NCBI RefSeq assembly: GCF_003309065.1
Contig: NZ_POAF01000003.1
Location: forward strand, 496,001-560,000
Direction: 5' to 3'
Length of the DNA stretch: 64,000 nt
Source of the DNA: Glutamicibacter soli
GTDB taxonomy: Bacteria > Actinomycetota > Actinomycetes > Actinomycetales > Micrococcaceae
The position numbers were made by a program, and so were the translations under genes. Under the pieces are notes generated by a model that saw only the letters and a list, made by a program, of their open reading frames with translations, did not search any database and was not told where the DNA came from. Shown in pieces: positions 55,077 through 64,000 of the stretch. Every line of letters starts with the position of its first letter. The stretch's first letter is position 1.

Positions 55077-56252
55077 TCACTCCCGGGGGGTGCCGGTATC
55101 CGGCTTCGAGCCACCGGAGGTCTCGTCCAGGTCTTCCTCGCGTTCCAGCTCTGCAGCGATCCGCAGCTGCTTGCCCTCGCGGATGTCCTTCTCCTCCTTG
55201 GACAGCTGCTTCTCGCTGGCCTTGATGTCCCGCGGAGGAAGCTGGATTGAGCTCTCTGCGGCAATCCCGGACTGAAGCTGCCGGGCGCGCTCCACTTCCG
55301 AATCGAACACGACGCCGAAGAGCAACGACAGATTGCCGATCCAGATCCACAACAGGAGCACGATTACGCCGCCAATGGCGCCGTAGGTTTTGTTGTAGTT
55401 CGAGAAGTTGGCGACGTAGAAGAAGAATCCAAGGGTGGCAATGGCCAGGATCAGCAGTGCAATAGCCGATCCGAGGCTGATCCAGCGGAATTTTGGTTGC
55501 CGCACGTTCGGCGTGCCGTAGTAGAGCAAGGCGATCATGAGCACCGCCGCCAGCACAATCACCGGCCATTTGGCGATATTCCAGACCATGATCGTGGTTT
55601 CCCCGAGCCCGACGACATCTCCGATGGTCTGGGCCACTGGTCCCGAGACGACGAGCAAGATGATCAGCAACGCCGCGCACAGGAGCAAGACCAAGGTCAC
55701 CAGCAGCATGATCGGCTTCAGCTTGTACGCCGGGCGGCCCTCTTGCACGTCGTAGATCTGGTTGATGGAACGGCCAAATGCCCCCACATAGCCCGAGGCG
55801 CTCCACAGCGCACCGATCAAACCGACGGCAAAAGCCAGTCCTGCCGACGGCGCCGCGGACAGTTGCTCAATCGGTTGCCGGAGCGTCTCAACCACTTGGT
55901 CGCTGGCAAACCGATCGAGAATATCGATCATGGTCTTGGTGGTGGTTTCGGCTTGACCCACCAATCCCAGCAGCGAGACCAAAGCCAGCAGGCCGGGGAA
56001 GATGGAGAGCATCGCGAAGTAGGTCAGTGAGGCGGCCAGGTCCGTGCACTTGTTGCGGGAGAACTCGCTCAGCGAACGCTTGAAAATGTACTTCCACGAA
56101 TTGCCGTGAAGCTGGACCGGCGAATCCGGTTTCGAGTCGTCCTCCGGTTCAGGGGCATTCTTGTACTTGCGCCGCGTATCCGTGGCCGTTCCTTCATCCA
56201 CGTCCGGGCGACCTTCAAACGGGTGACCAGATGCCCCGGTTGACTTGACCAT
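55077..56252 (-). CDS. YihY/virulence factor BrkB family membrane protein
   Basis: 391 aa. A hydrophilic 50-residue N-terminus is followed by the YihY core of about six helices: CTDLAASLTYFAMLSIFPGL, GLIGALWSASGYVGAFGRSI, and PGKY-region equivalents near YGAIGGVIVLLLWIWIGNLS. A charged 70-residue C-terminal tail follows. ATG 56252 has GGAGG seven bases before it; TTG 56258 is less likely. These proteins are widespread in actinobacteria but their transport activity is not established; the old RNase BN link is not supported. Confidence 0.9.
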   Translation of the reverse strand: MVKSTGASGHPFEGRPDVDEGTATDTRRKYKNAPEPEDDSKPDSPVQLHGNSWKYIFKRSLSEFSRNKCTDLAASLTYFAMLSIFPGLLALVSLLGLVGQAETTTKTMIDILDRFASDQVVETLRQPIEQLSAAPSAGLAFAVGLIGALWSASGYVGAFGRSINQIYDVQEGRPAYKLKPIMLLVTLVLLLCAALLIILLVVSGPVAQTIGDVVGLGETTIMVWNIAKWPVIVLAAVLMIALLYYGTPNVRQPKFRWISLGSAIALLILAIATLGFFFYVANFSNYNKTYGAIGGVIVLLLWIWIGNLSLLFGVVFDSEVERARQLQSGIAAESSIQLPPRDIKASEKQLSKEEKDIREGKQLRIAAELEREEDLDETSGGSKPDTGTPRE

Positions 56253-56366
56253 TTCCAAACCTCCGCGAGATCTTCGACTGCTCGTGTCCTTTTGCCGACA
56301 TTGAAGCAGGATCCGGTGAAGCGCATCAATGGCATTGCCGAAATACTCAGGAAGAGTGGCGCGCGG

Positions 56367-57308
56367 CTAGGGTTGCGGCGTGGCTGCCAGTTCCGCTCCG
56401 TAACCGGATCTGGACATGTCCACTTCCAGTGAGCCGAAGTCATCAGCATCTGCCGTGTCGCTGTCGGCAGTGCGGTACGCGCGGTAGCGCAGCACCGCAG
56501 GCGACTGGAAGGCCAGTTTCTCGGCAATGATCTCGGGCTTGGACTTGTCCCCCGGGGCGTCGAAGACCTTGCGCGCAAACTGGTAGGGAACCCAGCGGGC
56601 GCCCAAGTCATCCTCGCCGTGCAGCGAGGCCTCGTAGGCTTCCTCCCAGCGCTGGGTGATGCGTTGCTGCGAGACCTCGAACGGCACGCGCACCTCCACG
56701 ATCTCGACACGGTAGCCTGCCTCGTCCAGCTCGGCCATCAGCTGCTTCGCTCCATCCGCCGAGTGCAGCACCTTGTCCACCACGATATTCACTCCCTCGG
56801 CAATGCACTGGCTGCGCAACTGGGTGGAGAGCTGGGAGGATTCCTCATGCACCAAGGTCGCCAGCTCCAACGGGAAGAACTCTTCCCCGGCGGCTTCGCG
56901 CAGCTGGACTTCTTCGGGCTTGATCGCGCTCTCGTAGCTGCCGTCGGCTACGGCTTGGCGCAGCAGAAGCTCCTTGAATTCATCGGCGTCCAGCACCAGG
57001 TAATCCTCCAGATGCTCGCCGAGCAACTCCTTGAGCAAGGTGCTCTTCCCGGCCCCCGGAGCGCCAGCCAGGATGACAGCACGCCGCTCCTGCTTGGCTT
57101 CCGACCACTTCCGGCGATATTCGGATTTCAGCCGTTCGTGCAGCTTGCGGCGCTCGGGCTTGGGCTTCATGGATTCGCCCCCGTCCTGGTAGAACCAGTC
57201 GGGATTGCACACCGTGATGTTCTCGGAGTCCTGCGCCAGCGCCTCGCCCGGCCGCGACATGCGATCCACGGTGCGTCGGTGGTGTTCAATGTCCTCTTTT
57301 GCAGCCAC
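56367..57308 (-). CDS. Zeta toxin family protein (P-loop kinase)
   Basis: A 313-aa nucleotide kinase-like protein. Walker A GAPGAGKST is at residues 82-90, followed by VLDADEFKELLL with the Asp expected to act on the UDP-sugar in zeta toxins, and a downstream helical region with VDKVLHSADGAKQLM. GTG 57308 is preceded by AAGGAAGG. No epsilon-like antitoxin ORF is adjacent. It could be a chromosomal zeta-like kinase with a role other than toxin, possibly autoregulated by its own N-terminal 80 residues. Its target is unproven. Confidence 0.8.
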   Translation of the reverse strand: MAAKEDIEHHRRTVDRMSRPGEALAQDSENITVCNPDWFYQDGGESMKPKPERRKLHERLKSEYRRKWSEAKQERRAVILAGAPGAGKSTLLKELLGEHLEDYLVLDADEFKELLLRQAVADGSYESAIKPEEVQLREAAGEEFFPLELATLVHEESSQLSTQLRSQCIAEGVNIVVDKVLHSADGAKQLMAELDEAGYRVEIVEVRVPFEVSQQRITQRWEEAYEASLHGEDDLGARWVPYQFARKVFDAPGDKSKPEIIAEKLAFQSPAVLRYRAYRTADSDTADADDFGSLEVDMSRSGYGAELAATPQP

Positions 57309-57398
57309 TGTATGATCCTTCCTTTCCCCAACACAGTAGCGGTGCGGCCAGCCCGGGCGCGATAACGCGGCCCGGAATTCCAGCCGGTTTCCAGCAAA

Positions 57399-57443
57399 AA
57401 CACCCCAGGATGCCGCCGGCCACCGGCGGCATCCTGGGGTGTT
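57399..57443 (-). terminator. Intrinsic terminator after the allantoinase gene
   Basis: A perfect 21-bp stem (57399-57419 with 57423-57443) and CCA loop. On the minus strand it is followed by TTTTTG. Confidence 0.92.
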
Positions 57444-57459
57444 GCGACTCTCTGCGGTT

Positions 57460-58842
57460 CTAGGCTTCGCCGCGGCGGATCAGCTTCCCGTTGGGGGTCG
57501 CGAAGTCCACGTCGTTGCCGGCGATGATCGAGCGGCGCACCACGCCGGCCAGGGTCTTACCGTGGTACGGCGAGATCGGGTTCTTGTGGTGCAGCTTCTT
57601 CACGTCGACCACGAAGGCGTCCTCCGGGGCGAACAGCGCGAAGTCCGCGTCATTGCCCAGGGCGATGGAGCCCTTGTGCTTCAGGCCCGCCAGCTCGGCA
57701 GGCTTCACCGCCATCCACTGCACAACCTGTTCCAGGGCGATGCCACGCTTCTGCGCTTCGGTCCAGATGAGCGGCAGGCCCAGCTGCAGCGAGGCGACGC
57801 CGCCCCAGGCCACGCCGAAGTCGCCGTTCTCCACGTCCTTCAGGTCGATGGTCGAGGGCGAATGGTCCGAGACGATGCAGTCGATGATGCCTTCTTCCAG
57901 GCCCTTCCACAGCAGCTCACGATTGGAGGCCTCGCGGATCGGCGGGCAGCACTTGTAGGCGGTGGCGCCGTTCGGGATCTCCTCGGCCAGCAGCGTCAGG
58001 TAGTGCGGGCAGGTTTCCACGGTGATCTTCACGCCGTCCGACTTCGCGGTCTTGATCATCGCCAGCGCATCCGAGCTGGACAGGTGCAGCACGTGGGCGC
58101 GCACCCCGGTCCAGCGGGCACGCTCGATCACCTGGGCGATCGCCACGTTCTCCGCACCGCGCGGGCGCGACTTCAGGAACCGGTCGTACTGGTCGCCCTG
58201 GGCTTCCGGGGCGTGGTCGATGGCGCTGGAGTCCTCGGCGTGCACGATCATCAGCGAGTCGAAGGACTTCAGGACCTCCATGTCCTCTTCCATCTCGTCG
58301 ACGGTCAGCGACGGGAACTCGTCGACGCCCGAGTGCAGCAGGAAGCACTTGAAGCCGAAGACGCCGGCGTCGTGCAGCTCGCGGAGGTTCTCCTTGTTGC
58401 CAGGGATCGCCCCGCCCCAGAAGCCGATGTTCACGTAGGCCTTCGGCTGCGCCGCGGCCTTCTTGATCTCCAGCGCTTCCAGATTCACCGTCGGCGGGAT
58501 GGTGTTCAGCGGCATGTCGATGATGGTGGTGACACCGCCCGCGGCGGCGGCCTTGGTGGCGGACTCGAAGCCCTCCCACTCGGTGCGGCCCGGCTCGTTC
58601 ACGTGCACGTGGGTATCGACCAGGCCCGGGAGCAGCACCTCATCGGCTCCAACATCGATCACGCGTTCGCCCTGCAGGTTGTTGCCCAGGGGTTCGATCG
58701 CGACGATCTTGCCGTCGCGCACGCCGATTTCCCGCGCGGAAATCCCCGCGGTGGTCAAGATGCGTTCTCCGCGCAGCACCAGATCGTACTGGGCCTGTGC
58801 GGATGAACGTGCGTCGTGTTCAACAGCTTCGTTGATGCTCAT
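57460..58842 (-). CDS. allB: Allantoinase
   Basis: A 460-aa amidohydrolase that opens allantoin to allantoate. Metal ligands are visible in VDTHVHVNEPGRTEWEGF (His 78 and His 80), the carbamylated Lys in FGFKCFLLHSG, and later His residues in HLSSSDALAM and SDHSPSTIDLKD. The length and these motifs match AllB rather than dihydropyrimidinase. ATG 58842 follows TAGGAAC. It sits with glyoxylate-disposal genes and an NCS1 permease, giving a coherent allantoin-use cluster. Confidence 0.93.
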   Translation of the reverse strand: MSINEAVEHDARSSAQAQYDLVLRGERILTTAGISAREIGVRDGKIVAIEPLGNNLQGERVIDVGADEVLLPGLVDTHVHVNEPGRTEWEGFESATKAAAAGGVTTIIDMPLNTIPPTVNLEALEIKKAAAQPKAYVNIGFWGGAIPGNKENLRELHDAGVFGFKCFLLHSGVDEFPSLTVDEMEEDMEVLKSFDSLMIVHAEDSSAIDHAPEAQGDQYDRFLKSRPRGAENVAIAQVIERARWTGVRAHVLHLSSSDALAMIKTAKSDGVKITVETCPHYLTLLAEEIPNGATAYKCCPPIREASNRELLWKGLEEGIIDCIVSDHSPSTIDLKDVENGDFGVAWGGVASLQLGLPLIWTEAQKRGIALEQVVQWMAVKPAELAGLKHKGSIALGNDADFALFAPEDAFVVDVKKLHHKNPISPYHGKTLAGVVRRSIIAGNDVDFATPNGKLIRRGEA

Positions 58843-58908
58843 GAGGCGTTCCTACTCGTTTGAAATCTGTACTTCGTGATTCAGGCTCTAAATGAGTCTA
58901 ATTGGTTG

Positions 58909-58951
58909 TGGCGCGGGACACACCCTTTTAGTGAACCGGTGTCCCGCGCCA
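58909..58951 (-). terminator. Hairpin between gcl and allB
   Basis: TGGCGCGGGACAC (58909-58921) pairs perfectly with 58939-58951 over a 17-base loop. It lies after gcl on the minus strand, so allB may have its own promoter or depend on read-through. Confidence 0.65.
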
Positions 58952-58985
58952 AACTTCGTGGTGACTAGGCAGTGACGACTGGCCT

Positions 58986-60779
<1,794 letters not shown>

Positions 60780-61101
60780 GGGTTTCACGTCCTAAGAATT
60801 TTCGGGTGCCCGGTGCCGGCGGAACTGAGCGGGAACGCCGGCGGCGGGTCTTGGAGAGAGGGAGAGGTAGTGTCCTGCGGCGGACACCCGGGCGCATGAG
60901 TCACCATGACTTCGCGCCCTTGAGCATCGGAATCCGGCACTGAACTGGAACAGAGCTCAGTGCGCGCCGCTGATGTTTTCTCGTGCGGTGCCGTGTCATC
61001 ACCGGCAGCAAGTCAGCAGCATCTGTGGGATCGGCGCGCGGCCGGATATCCGAGGGATTGAAGGTGCCCGGCGAGTCCGCCGCAGGAAGTTTTTCGGTCG
61101 G
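60780..61101. other. Gap between glxR and gcl
   Basis: About 320 bases without a coding frame I can support. It contains a small hairpin GTGTCC/GGACAC (60871-60888) and GC-rich repeats. It may hold a promoter for gcl. Confidence 0.4.
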
Positions 61102-62001
61102 CTAGGCGCCGACGGTTTCCTCGACCTTGCCCGACAGGCGCTGTACGCCGCGGAAGAGGCCCGAGTGGTCCAGCGCACCGTCGCCGCTGGCCACGGTGGA
61201 GGTCACCAGCTGGGCGACGAGTGCGCCGAGCGGAAGCACCACGCCGGCCTCGCGGGCGGCGGAGGTGACGATGCCCATGTCCTTGTTGTGCAGGGCCAGG
61301 CGGAAACCCGGGGCGAATTCGCGGTCCAGGATCTTCTGGGCCTTCTGGTCGAGCACGGCCGAGCCGGCCAGGCCGCCGCCGAGGACCTTGATGGCCGCGT
61401 CGGCGTCCACGCCGTAGGCCTCGAGGAAGACCACTGCCTCGCTCAGCGCCTGGATGTTAGCGGCGACGATCAGCTGGTTGGCGGCCTTCACGGTCTGGCC
61501 GGAGCCCGACGGGCCGACCAGCACGATGGTCTTGCCCACCGCGTCCAGCACCGCCGCGGCGGCATCGAAGTCAGCCTGCTCGCCGCCGACCATGATGGAC
61601 AGCACGCCGCCGATCGCGCCGGCTTCGCCACCGGAGACCGGGGCATCCAGCGGACGCAGACCCGCGGCGCGGGCGTCTGCGGCCAGGCTGGCCGAGACGT
61701 CAGGGCGGATCGAGGAGGTGTCGATCCACAGTGCGCCGGCCTTCGCGTTGGCGAAGACGCCGTCCTTGCCGGAGACAACGGCTTCCACGTCCGGGGAGTC
61801 CGGCACCATGGTGATCACCACGTCAGCGTCCTCCACGGCCTCGGCGACGGATCCGGCGCCCTTGCCGCCGGCGGCGACCAGGGCGTCGATGGCCCCCTGG
61901 CTGCGGTTGAAGCCGGTGACGGTGAAGCCGGCGTTGACCAGGTTCTTCGCCATTGGCAGGCCCATGATTCCCAGGCCGATGAATGCTACGTTCTGCGACA
62001 T
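61102..62001 (-). CDS. glxR: 2-hydroxy-3-oxopropionate (tartronate semialdehyde) reductase
   Basis: A 299-aa beta-hydroxyacid dehydrogenase reducing tartronate semialdehyde to D-glycerate with NAD(P)H. The cofactor motif is FIGLGIMGLPMAKN (residues 7-20), the substrate loop is DAPVSGGEAGAIGG (about 120) and the catalytic Lys is in GQTVKAANQLI (about 170). ATG 62001 follows a GGAGTAGAAAC sequence. It is 39 bases after hyi and precedes gcl, so it consumes the Gcl product. Confidence 0.93.
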   Translation of the reverse strand: MSQNVAFIGLGIMGLPMAKNLVNAGFTVTGFNRSQGAIDALVAAGGKGAGSVAEAVEDADVVITMVPDSPDVEAVVSGKDGVFANAKAGALWIDTSSIRPDVSASLAADARAAGLRPLDAPVSGGEAGAIGGVLSIMVGGEQADFDAAAAVLDAVGKTIVLVGPSGSGQTVKAANQLIVAANIQALSEAVVFLEAYGVDADAAIKVLGGGLAGSAVLDQKAQKILDREFAPGFRLALHNKDMGIVTSAAREAGVVLPLGALVAQLVTSTVASGDGALDHSGLFRGVQRLSGKVEETVGA

Positions 62002-62040
62002 GTTTCTACTCCAAAAAATTTGCGGTGGTGCGATGGGTGC

Positions 62041-62838
62041 TTAGGCGCTGGCGGAAGCGGTCTTCAGCCAGTCGAAGGCGGTGGCGGCGTCCTGCTTGTA
62101 TTCCAGGGAGACCTTGCCCGCGTAGCCCAGCTCGCGGGAGCGGCTGATCCAGTCCAGCAGAGGCAGATTGCCGGTGCCCGGAGCTCCGCGGCCCGGGGCG
62201 TCGGCGATCTGGATGTGGCCGAAGTCCTTGGCGTGCGCCTCGATGACGGCTGCCACGTCGTCGCCGTTAACCGCCAGGTGGTAGAAGTCGGCCAGCAGGG
62301 CGATGTTCTGGCTGCCTGCCACCTTGACCGCGTCCACCACAGCGAGTGCGTCCGCGGCGGTCTTCAGCGGGTAGGCCTCGGTGCCGGAGACCGGCTCGAT
62401 CAGCACGGTGCCGCCGATCTTGGCGACTCCCGAGGTGGCGGCGAGCAGGTTCTTCACTGCCAGCTCGTCCTGCTCCGCCGCGGTGAAGCCGTCCAGGCGG
62501 TTGCCGTACAGGGCGTTGAAGGAGGTGCAGCCGGTGGCTTCGCCGATGGCGGCGACCACTTCCACATTGTCCTTGAACTCGCCGCAACGTCCCTTCCAGG
62601 AGACCAGGCCGCGGTCGCCGGCAGGCATGTCGCCGGCGAAGAAGTTCAGTCCGTCCAGCTGCACGCCGGCGTTCTTGATGGAAGCAACGAATTCGTCGAC
62701 CTGCTTATCGGTCGGCACGGCCTCTGCGAAGGGCCACCAGAACTCGACGCTGTCGAAGCCGGCAGCCTTGGCTGCGTCGGCGCGCTCCAGGACTGGGAGT
62801 TCGGTGAGCAGGATCGAGCAGTTCAGAGTGTACGACAC
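62041..62838 (-). CDS. hyi: Hydroxypyruvate isomerase
   Basis: A 265-aa TIM-barrel isomerase interconverting hydroxypyruvate and tartronate semialdehyde. It begins MSYTLNCSILLTELPVLERA, and metal-binding acids appear in GTVLIEPVSG, LLADFYHLAVNGDD and KVSLEYKQD near the end, as in the Hyi family. It is the first gene of the minus-strand glyoxylate operon, and two tandem palindromic boxes lie 31-70 bases upstream. Confidence 0.9.
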   Translation of the reverse strand: MSYTLNCSILLTELPVLERADAAKAAGFDSVEFWWPFAEAVPTDKQVDEFVASIKNAGVQLDGLNFFAGDMPAGDRGLVSWKGRCGEFKDNVEVVAAIGEATGCTSFNALYGNRLDGFTAAEQDELAVKNLLAATSGVAKIGGTVLIEPVSGTEAYPLKTAADALAVVDAVKVAGSQNIALLADFYHLAVNGDDVAAVIEAHAKDFGHIQIADAPGRGAPGTGNLPLLDWISRSRELGYAGKVSLEYKQDAATAFDWLKTASASA

Positions 62839-62868
62839 TGGTTTTTCCCTTCGAGACCGTGCCCCAAG

Positions 62869-62907
62869 ATTCCGCTTTATGGAATTTGGGTTTTGCTTTA
62901 TGAAAAC
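62869..62907. promoter_or_regulatory. Tandem boxes TTCCGCTTTATGGAA and TTTTGCTTTATGAAA, candidate operator
   Basis: Two copies of TTYY-GCTTTAT-GRAA are spaced 21 bases apart, two helix turns, so they face the same side of DNA. The first is embedded in ATTCCGCTTTATGGAAT with 5-base arms. TTCC-N-GGAA symmetry is the style of IclR-type regulators such as AllR/GclR (family knowledge; no such regulator gene is in the window). The rest of the gap to 63238 is AT-rich, with ATTGCGG repeated 21 bases apart at 63208 and 63229. Confidence 0.55.
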
Positions 62908-63238
62908 TGTAGGGCGAGATCCGCGTCACTGTCAAGCGCTACCCGGAACCCCGCGAAACATCGCGGGCAGCCGGCGCTAAATAAGTCTCCGTGCACCTCC
63001 GAACCGCCCGGGCCGACGCGCGAAAAAACTGATTTTTTTCCACGAGGCGAACAAATTTCTCCGAGATTTTTCCAAATTTGGCCCGCAGCACGAGGGGGCC
63101 GATGGCACCCCTCAGCCCGACCTGATGAATTTCTTGCATCAGGGCGCCGCGCCCCCGCGCCCCACTAGTGCGAAACGAAATATTTCACCCGCGTCCAGTT
63201 ATCTCGCATTGCGGAATCTGTATTTTTTATTGCGGTAA

Positions 63239-63252
63239 TGTGACCCATCACA
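63239..63252. promoter_or_regulatory. TGTGACCCATCACA palindrome
   Basis: 5-base arms TGTGA/TCACA around 4 bases, about 67 bases before the small ORF that precedes the permease gene. It is shorter in the centre than a CRP site. It could be an operator for the permease unit. Confidence 0.35.
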
Positions 63253-63318
63253 TACAGTTAATTCACCAAGCACGATTGGCACATATCTCGGAGTCAGATT
63301 CAATACTCAGGAGCAGCC

Positions 63319-63444
63319 ATGCAGAATCACTTCAGCACGGAGCACAGCATGAACCCGGTCGGCGAAACTTCGCTTCCGGTCCTGCCGTTCTCCGGCACGC
63401 CGGCAGAGTTCTATTCGAACTTCGGCATGCCGATCTACCCGTAG
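63319..63444 (+). CDS. 41-aa small protein upstream of the NCS1 permease
   Basis: The ORF starts at ATG 63319 with AGGAG six bases before it and ends at TAG 63442. The peptide begins MQNHFSTEHSMNPVGETSLP and ends FYSNFGMPIYP, rich in Pro, Phe and Tyr, with no Arg or Lys at all and no membrane helix. Codon use and third-position GC fit a real gene. It lies 131 bases before the permease start, so it may be a conserved small partner or a leader peptide. I know no family for it. Confidence 0.55.
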   Translation: MQNHFSTEHSMNPVGETSLPVLPFSGTPAEFYSNFGMPIYP

Positions 63445-63575
63445 CGCCCCTCCCGCCGCCGTCGAACCCACGCGTTCAGACCCGCCGCGCACGCCTACCA
63501 GTAGATCCCGCCGCCCCGCCATCATCCAGGCACTTCCCGCCTTCCGGCCGCGGCCCCTGTTAAAGGATGTCCATC

Positions 63576-64000
63576 ATGGCGCAGAATACGCCTCAAGCTT
63601 CGCCTGCCCTTGCGGCAGAAACCGGGCACAACCGGTCGGGAATCGATCCCGCCAACCCCTATGAGCTCAGCCCCTCGCTCTACAACCAGGATCTCGCCCC
63701 GACCACCCGGTCCGGACGCACCTGGAGCGCCTACAGCATCTTCACCCTGTGGGCCAACGACGTTCACTCGCTGGGCAACTACGCCTTCGCCATCGGGCTC
63801 TTCGCCCTGGGCATGAGCGGCTGGCAGATCCTGGGCGCGCTGGGCATCGGCGCGGTCCTGCTCTTCGCGCTGCTGACCCTCTCGGGGTTCATGGGCGAGA
63901 AGACCGGCGTCCCGTTCCCGGTCATGAGCCGCATCGCCTTCGGCATCAACGGCGCCCAGATCCCTGCGCTGCTGCGCGGGGCTGTTGCCATCGCCTGGTT
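63576..64000 (+). CDS. NCS1 family nucleobase/allantoin permease, cut by the window end
   Basis: The first 141 residues are present. The hydrophilic N-terminus ends with NPYELSPSLYNQDLAPTTRS, followed by RTWSAYSIFTLWANDVHSLG and YAFAIGLFALGMSGWQILGA, typical of the first helices of NCS1 (HyuP/allantoin/uracil) symporters; PFPVMSRIAFG belongs to helix 3. ATG 63576 follows AAAGGATG. Its place next to allB and the glyoxylate genes makes allantoin import the best guess, though hydantoin or purine bases remain possible. Confidence 0.9.
   Translation, partial: MAQNTPQASPALAAETGHNRSGIDPANPYELSPSLYNQDLAPTTRSGRTWSAYSIFTLWANDVHSLGNYAFAIGLFALGMSGWQILGALGIGAVLLFALLTLSGFMGEKTGVPFPVMSRIAFGINGAQIPALLRGAVAIAW

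Noticed and set aside
62939-63139. A 66-codon minus-strand ORF in the hyi/permease divergent region
   Set aside because: It lies in an AT-rich regulatory stretch, has no start signal and nothing recognisable.
60973-63168. A 731-codon open frame on the plus strand
   Set aside because: It runs antisense to glxR and hyi, whose products are clearly recognisable; GC-rich codon bias keeps the opposite strand open.

Overview
The window is high-GC DNA with actinobacterial traits: many GTG and TTG starts, strong GGAG-type ribosome binding sites, tightly overlapping ORFs and LAL/LysR/GntR regulators. Gene content (allantoin/glyoxylate cluster, CYP199-like P450s, paired Baeyer-Villiger monooxygenases) fits Micrococcaceae, probably an Arthrobacter- or Glutamicibacter-like soil bacterium. 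The assignment comes from reading, not from a database search.

Layout. 0.3-6.6 kb: enoyl-CoA hydratase, a MacAB-like ABC export operon, then a phosphatase/FabG-like/MaoC-like operon. 6.6-8.6 kb: an AT-rich foreign cassette holding a membrane protein gene split by one in-frame stop, plus a 72-aa ORF. 8.7-10.2 kb: an IS110-family element with a nonsense codon. 10.2-14.5 kb: a large LAL (LuxR) regulator divergent from a thiolase. 14.5-17.0 kb: a lipoprotein gene and debris, including a second thiolase 3' end beside an IS110 fragment.

17-53 kb is a large catabolic island: two paralogous P450s and one 2Fe-2S reductase, two paralogous Tat-exported solute-binding proteins served by one permease and one ATPase, two Baeyer-Villiger monooxygenases each next to alpha/beta hydrolases, several SDRs and alcohol dehydrogenases, an aldehyde dehydrogenase, an acyl-CoA carboxylase with an NDP-forming CoA ligase, acyl-CoA dehydrogenase, a YeiH-type exporter, an MFS carrier and LysR and GntR regulators. 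The logic is uptake, hydroxylation, ketone formation, ester or lactone formation and hydrolysis, oxidation to acid, CoA activation and beta-oxidation-like breakdown. The substrate is unknown; a cyclic or aromatic ketone, or a terpenoid, is plausible.

53-57 kb: ASCH protein, a scar of truncated IS3 and IS481 elements fused to a broken DUF2243 gene, a YihY/BrkB membrane protein and a zeta-toxin-like kinase. 57-64 kb: allantoinase, glyoxylate carboligase, tartronate semialdehyde reductase and hydroxypyruvate isomerase on the minus strand, divergent from a 41-aa ORF and an NCS1 permease cut by the window edge.

Three recurring promoter motifs organise much of the window: TATC/GATA half-sites in the catabolic island (candidate LysR regulon), AATGCAT palindromes around gntR, and TGTAGGGG palindromes before the fatty-acid-type genes (candidate LAL regulon).
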